Shown here piece by piece: positions 61,221 to 64,000 of a stretch of 64,000 nucleotides of DNA. Every line of letters starts with the position of its first letter. Position 1 is the stretch's first letter. A program made the translations under genes and the position numbers. The notes under the pieces were generated by a model, which ran no database searches, was not told where the DNA came from, and was given only the letters and a program-made list of their open reading frames with translations. The stretch is from NCBI GenBank assembly GCA_002470565.1, contig DKMQ01000066.1, forward strand, positions 1 through 64,000. Direction: 5' to 3'. The stretch is from Oceanospirillaceae bacterium UBA7410. Lineage in GTDB: Bacteria > Pseudomonadota > Gammaproteobacteria > Pseudomonadales > Balneatricaceae.

Positions 61221-62486
61221 TTAGCTAAACACTGCATAAATATAATAACTAACGCAATTTATAGTATACAGCCCAGCCACAGGCAGTGTATTGGCGCGGG
61301 CAATCTGACTGCCGCTAATGTGATAATTGCCCTGCATGGCCAATAAAGTGCCCGAAACAGGGTTAATTGAGCTACCAAGCCCCCAAGCTGATAAAAACGT
61401 CATTGCCAATAAGTTTGGATCTGGTTCTAGAGTGAGTAATAGTGGCGCAATCACTGCCATAATCATGATTACATGCACACCTAGGCGCCCAGCTACCAAG
61501 CAAAAACCTAAGGTTAAACTAGCTTCTAGTGGGCCATAATGGCTAAACGGTAGCCAAGGTGGCACTACCTTAAAGAACTCCCCCAAACCAATAGCAAAAA
61601 CGCCAGCAGCCAAAAAGAGGGTGATTTCATTGTGCATTTTGGCCAAGCGATTGACTATATGGCTATGCAATTGCTGAGGCCTACCCTCATAAAGCAACAC
61701 TGTAATCACTAACACGGGCGCACTGATAGCGATGATTTGCGTGATCGAAATGGTGGGCCATATTTCATGAGCCACAATCACGGTGATGGCTAAAAGTGTA
61801 GGCAATACTAAATTGCGGCCCTTAAGTGGGTAGCCTGTCATCTCAGACTCAGGCGCTTGGTTTAGCCAATACAGCATAGCTAAACTAATGAGGCCCATAG
61901 GCGCACCCACACTCATTACAGCCAATAGGCTCATATTTGGTACCAGGCTTAGGGTATAAGCCATAGCAGCGAAAAAAGGCGACCACAGGGCACACACTGC
62001 AAAATTAATAGTAAGTAAGCTGGCTGTACGAGTGTCTATTGTACGACGCTCGCTGAGTTTTTCGGCAATAATAAGTATCGCTGACATATTAATGATAGCG
62101 CTAAAAAAATGTCCCGAAATAAGGGTGCTTATGAGGCCTTTTTTGCCTGCGGGAGGGTGTCTCTTTTTGCTATGTTTAGAGGGCGTGGCTATAAGGCTTA
62201 AAAAGCTCACAGCTGTGAGCATGGCTAGTAGTTGAGTATTGCTATTAATAAGTCGATAAAGTGGCGCAGAGGCGCCCTCAAGAAGGCTGTAGCTAAGCCC
62301 GGCTAGACCCACGCCAATTAAAACCATCGATTGCACTAAAGCTCGGCGGGCAAGTAATTTAAAAGAACAAAAAGCAAAGAGCCAAAGTAATAGGCCGGCA
62401 ACAATGTACAGCGGTTGAAAAGCCAGAGCTAGTACACTGAAAAAAGTGCCCGCAGCTAAGCTATAGCCACGAAACTGATTGCTCAA
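61221..62486 (-). CDS. Polytopic membrane protein, unknown transporter-like
   Basis: I do not recognise this 421-residue protein with confidence. It has roughly 12 hydrophobic segments, no signal peptide, and paired re-entrant-looking motifs (TINFAVCALWSPFFAAMAYT in the first half, SAWGLGSSINPVSGTLLAMQ in the second). That pattern is reminiscent of ion-transporter superfamily members such as dicarboxylate or TRAP large subunits, but is not enough to name a family. It starts at TTG (62486), which overlaps the stop of the glutathione S-transferase gene, so the two are coupled. Confidence 0.65.
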   Translation of the reverse strand: MSNQFRGYSLAAGTFFSVLALAFQPLYIVAGLLLWLFAFCSFKLLARRALVQSMVLIGVGLAGLSYSLLEGASAPLYRLINSNTQLLAMLTAVSFLSLIATPSKHSKKRHPPAGKKGLISTLISGHFFSAIINMSAILIIAEKLSERRTIDTRTASLLTINFAVCALWSPFFAAMAYTLSLVPNMSLLAVMSVGAPMGLISLAMLYWLNQAPESEMTGYPLKGRNLVLPTLLAITVIVAHEIWPTISITQIIAISAPVLVITVLLYEGRPQQLHSHIVNRLAKMHNEITLFLAAGVFAIGLGEFFKVVPPWLPFSHYGPLEASLTLGFCLVAGRLGVHVIMIMAVIAPLLLTLEPDPNLLAMTFLSAWGLGSSINPVSGTLLAMQGNYHISGSQIARANTLPVAGLYTINCVSYYIYAVFS

Positions 62487-63178
62487 TCTAGTGCCTTGGG
62501 CATGATGGATGCGCGAATTTTATTCAACGTCACTTGCTCACGTGTAACTAGGTTATTCCATATGGGCATAGCCAGCATGCGTTCAAAGTAGTCAGATAGC
62601 TGGGGCCACATAGCTTTATCAATATGTTCACCGCCGTGCATAAAATTAATCATTTGGCTGGTAATCGCAATATCCGCTAAAGACAAGCGGTTATCAACAA
62701 AGTAATGGTTACTGCCTAGCTGGTTGGTAAGGTAATCCAGTAGTGGGGGAATGCGCACAGATAAGGCTTCTTGAATACGTTCTTCGTTAGGTACTTTCCC
62801 TGCAGCTTTTATAAGTACCCGTTGGCGAAATACAACAAAACTTAGCCATGGCGCTAATTCATAATCAGCAAATTTTTCTAACCACCGCATGTGGGCCCTA
62901 AGCTGAGCGTTGGCGGGAATGAGAAGCGTTAAATTATCATGATTTAGAGTTTCAATAAGATAATTACACACAATGCTTGAATCAGCCTGATAAAACTCGT
63001 TATCTTGTAAAACAGGGATGCGCCTTAATGGGCTAATAGTTACAAAATCATCTGGCACTGATCCAGGCACAATAATTTTAAGCTTATAATCAGTTTTAGA
63101 TAACGCCAGCAAATACATCACTTTGCGAACAAATGGCGAAAGTGGTGCGCCATGAAGGGTAAATGCCATGAGATTCAT
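62483..63178 (-). CDS. Glutathione S-transferase family protein
   Basis: A 231-residue cytosolic GST. The N-terminal thioredoxin-like domain begins FTLHGAPLSPFVRKVMYLLA, with the catalytic Ser in SPF, and contains the glutathione gamma-Glu motif as YQADSSIVCNYL (Asp-Ser in place of Glu-Ser). The all-helical C-terminal domain has RLSLADIAITSQM. The start could be Met1 or Met4 (MAFTLHG). It is coupled to the membrane protein gene downstream. Detoxification by glutathione conjugation is the usual role; a link with the transporter is suggested only by overlap. Confidence 0.88.
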   Translation of the reverse strand: MNLMAFTLHGAPLSPFVRKVMYLLALSKTDYKLKIIVPGSVPDDFVTISPLRRIPVLQDNEFYQADSSIVCNYLIETLNHDNLTLLIPANAQLRAHMRWLEKFADYELAPWLSFVVFRQRVLIKAAGKVPNEERIQEALSVRIPPLLDYLTNQLGSNHYFVDNRLSLADIAITSQMINFMHGGEHIDKAMWPQLSDYFERMLAMPIWNNLVTREQVTLNKIRASIMPKALD

Positions 63179-63305
63179 CCAAAAAAAATAGTGTGTCTAT
63201 TGTGGATGAGAGGGCACACAAACTCAAATAGTTTACTGATATATTGTTTAGTGACAATAAATTACTAAGTGATTGAAATAAACATACTATTTTTATAATT
63301 AGTGC

Positions 63306-63334
63306 TTGACAGAAATCCACTCAATCACTAATAT
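63306..63334 (+). promoter_or_regulatory. Promoter of the tRNA-Glu/tRNA-Gly unit
   Basis: TTGACA (63306-63311) and TAATAT (63329-63334) are 17 bases apart, followed by GCGC, a stringent-type discriminator. Confidence 0.8.
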
Positions 63335-63382
63335 GCGCACTCCAGTTTGGTACAGCCAATAGGCAATACCAAGCGCGAATGT

Positions 63383-63458
63383 GTCCCGTTCGTCTAGTGG
63401 TCCAGGACACTGCCCTTTCACGGCGGTAACAGGGGTTCGAACCCCCTACGGGATACCA
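63383..63458 (+). tRNA. tRNA-Glu (anticodon UUC), copy 1
   Basis: A complete cloverleaf: acceptor GTCCCGT/ACGGGAT, anticodon loop CTTTCAC (TTC), T-loop TTCGAAC and encoded CCA (63456-63458). The discriminator is A, whereas copy 2 and typical bacterial tRNA-Glu have G. Confidence 0.95.
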
Positions 63459-63471
63459 CTATTTTCGGAAT

Positions 63472-63515
63472 GCAGTTATAAGTTGGCGTTTTAATCAATG
63501 CTGGCTTATAACTGC
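63472..63515. repeat. Inverted repeat between tRNA-Glu and tRNA-Gly
   Basis: GCAGTTATAAG (63472-63482) and CTTATAACTGC (63505-63515) are perfect complements around a 22-base loop. No T run follows, so a processing stem is likelier than a terminator. Confidence 0.6.
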
Positions 63516-63564
63516 AAGCCTAAATAGTAAAGGTTAATCACAAGCCTTCAACAAGTGATATGTA

Positions 63565-63640
<76 letters not shown>

Positions 63641-63837
63641 TTTTTTATTACAGCACTCATTTTCCTAAAGTGCTCACACTACTTCTAATTATTTTATAGC
63701 TCAGTGCAGTGTCTACTATATTGCTGACGTATTTGTGTATTTTTTTTGTGCTTATGCAAAACATCTAATCTTTATCAGCTTGTGCTCGCCATTAATTGCA
63801 AAATACCCAAGATTACCCGATATATGCCAATTTTAAG

Positions 63838-63866
63838 TTGACATAATCCTGCAAAATCAATAATAT
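63838..63866 (+). promoter_or_regulatory. Promoter of the second tRNA-Glu
   Basis: TTGACA (63838-63843) and TAATAT (63861-63866) are 17 bases apart with the same GCGC discriminator as the promoter at 63306. The region 63641-63837 otherwise shows only a small hairpin (63652-63674). Confidence 0.8.
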
Positions 63867-63893
63867 GCGCTCCACTCTTAACGGAGCTGTAGC

Positions 63894-63969
63894 GTCCCGT
63901 TCGTCTAGTGGCCTAGGACACTGCCCTTTCACGGCGGCGACAGGGGTTCGAACCCCCTACGGGATGCCA
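63894..63969 (+). tRNA. tRNA-Glu (anticodon UUC), copy 2
   Basis: Same acceptor and anticodon as copy 1, with changes in the D-loop (GTGGCCTAG) and variable region (GGCGACA), discriminator G and encoded CCA (63967-63969). The remaining bases to 64000 hold nothing I can name. Confidence 0.96.
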
Positions 63970-64000
63970 ATAAAAACGCTTTGTAAAATGAGTGTTTAGG

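Overview
The window reads as chromosomal DNA of a free-living, probably marine gammaproteobacterium. The housekeeping blocks are of gammaproteobacterial type: lolB-TPR-hemA-prfA-prmC-moeB, gatCAB divergent from mreBCD-rng-yhdP, greB/rsmE, gcvR, and a CrbS/CrbR (MxtR/ErdR)-type acetate-responsive two-component pair. By eye the DNA is moderately AT-rich and uniform. I found no insertion sequence, phage gene, CRISPR array or origin. The gene content (sox with soxCD, dmdA, glcDEF, a Liv-type ABC transporter with CoA ligases) suits a heterotroph that lives on phytoplankton products and gains energy from reduced sulfur. I cannot fix the genus from sequence reading alone.

Layout. 1-6420: lolB (cut by the window edge) and a TPR lipoprotein on the minus strand, divergent from the overlapping hemA-prfA-prmC-moeB operon. 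6522-7057: tRNA-Ser(UGA), two near-identical tRNA-Lys(UUU) units and a strong terminator. 7033-11949: DUF1853 protein, MFS exporter, greB, rsmE, uridine kinase-like gene, gcvR. 11973-15230: gatB, gatA, gatC. 15516-23568: mreB, mreC, mreD, rng, yhdP. 23616-29224 (minus): a sulfur-organic operon, dmdA - metY - alpha/beta hydrolase - fused hydroxyacyl-CoA dehydrogenase/enoyl-CoA hydratase. 29442-32783 (minus): HAD phosphatase, a voltage-gated cation channel, a YeeE/YedE (TsuA-like) sulfur importer and a DsrE-like periplasmic protein. 32980-41924: soxC, soxD, soxX, soxY, soxZ, soxA, soxK, soxB, a periplasmic alpha/beta hydrolase, a SoxW-like thioredoxin and a periplasmic rhodanese, closed by a strong terminator. 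42201-46014: glcDEF. 46110-48138: glycine-zipper protein, PLP-dependent dehydratase and a small unknown gene. 48197-52500: crbR and crbS, tail to tail. 52698-61167: acyl-CoA synthetase, Liv-type ABC transporter and a PaaK-like adenylating enzyme. 61221-63178 (minus): polytopic membrane protein and glutathione S-transferase. 63383-63969: tRNA-Glu, tRNA-Gly, tRNA-Glu.

How the genes may work together. DmdA removes one methyl group from DMSP, and the rest of that pathway releases methanethiol. MetY next to it can condense methanethiol or sulfide with O-acetylhomoserine. The fused hydratase/dehydrogenase could handle CoA thioesters of the same route. A sulfur importer and DsrE-like protein lie between this block and a complete SoxXA-YZ-B-CD thiosulfate oxidation system. 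A perfect 10-bp inverted repeat sits in the divergent spacer that starts the sox operon. The 23.6-41.9 kb stretch is therefore a combined organic and inorganic sulfur locus. This integrated view is inference from adjacency; the individual family assignments are firm for most genes.

No gene-free stretch exceeds 300 bases. The longest spacers (15231-15515, 41925-42200, 63641-63893) hold only promoters or terminators, as listed.
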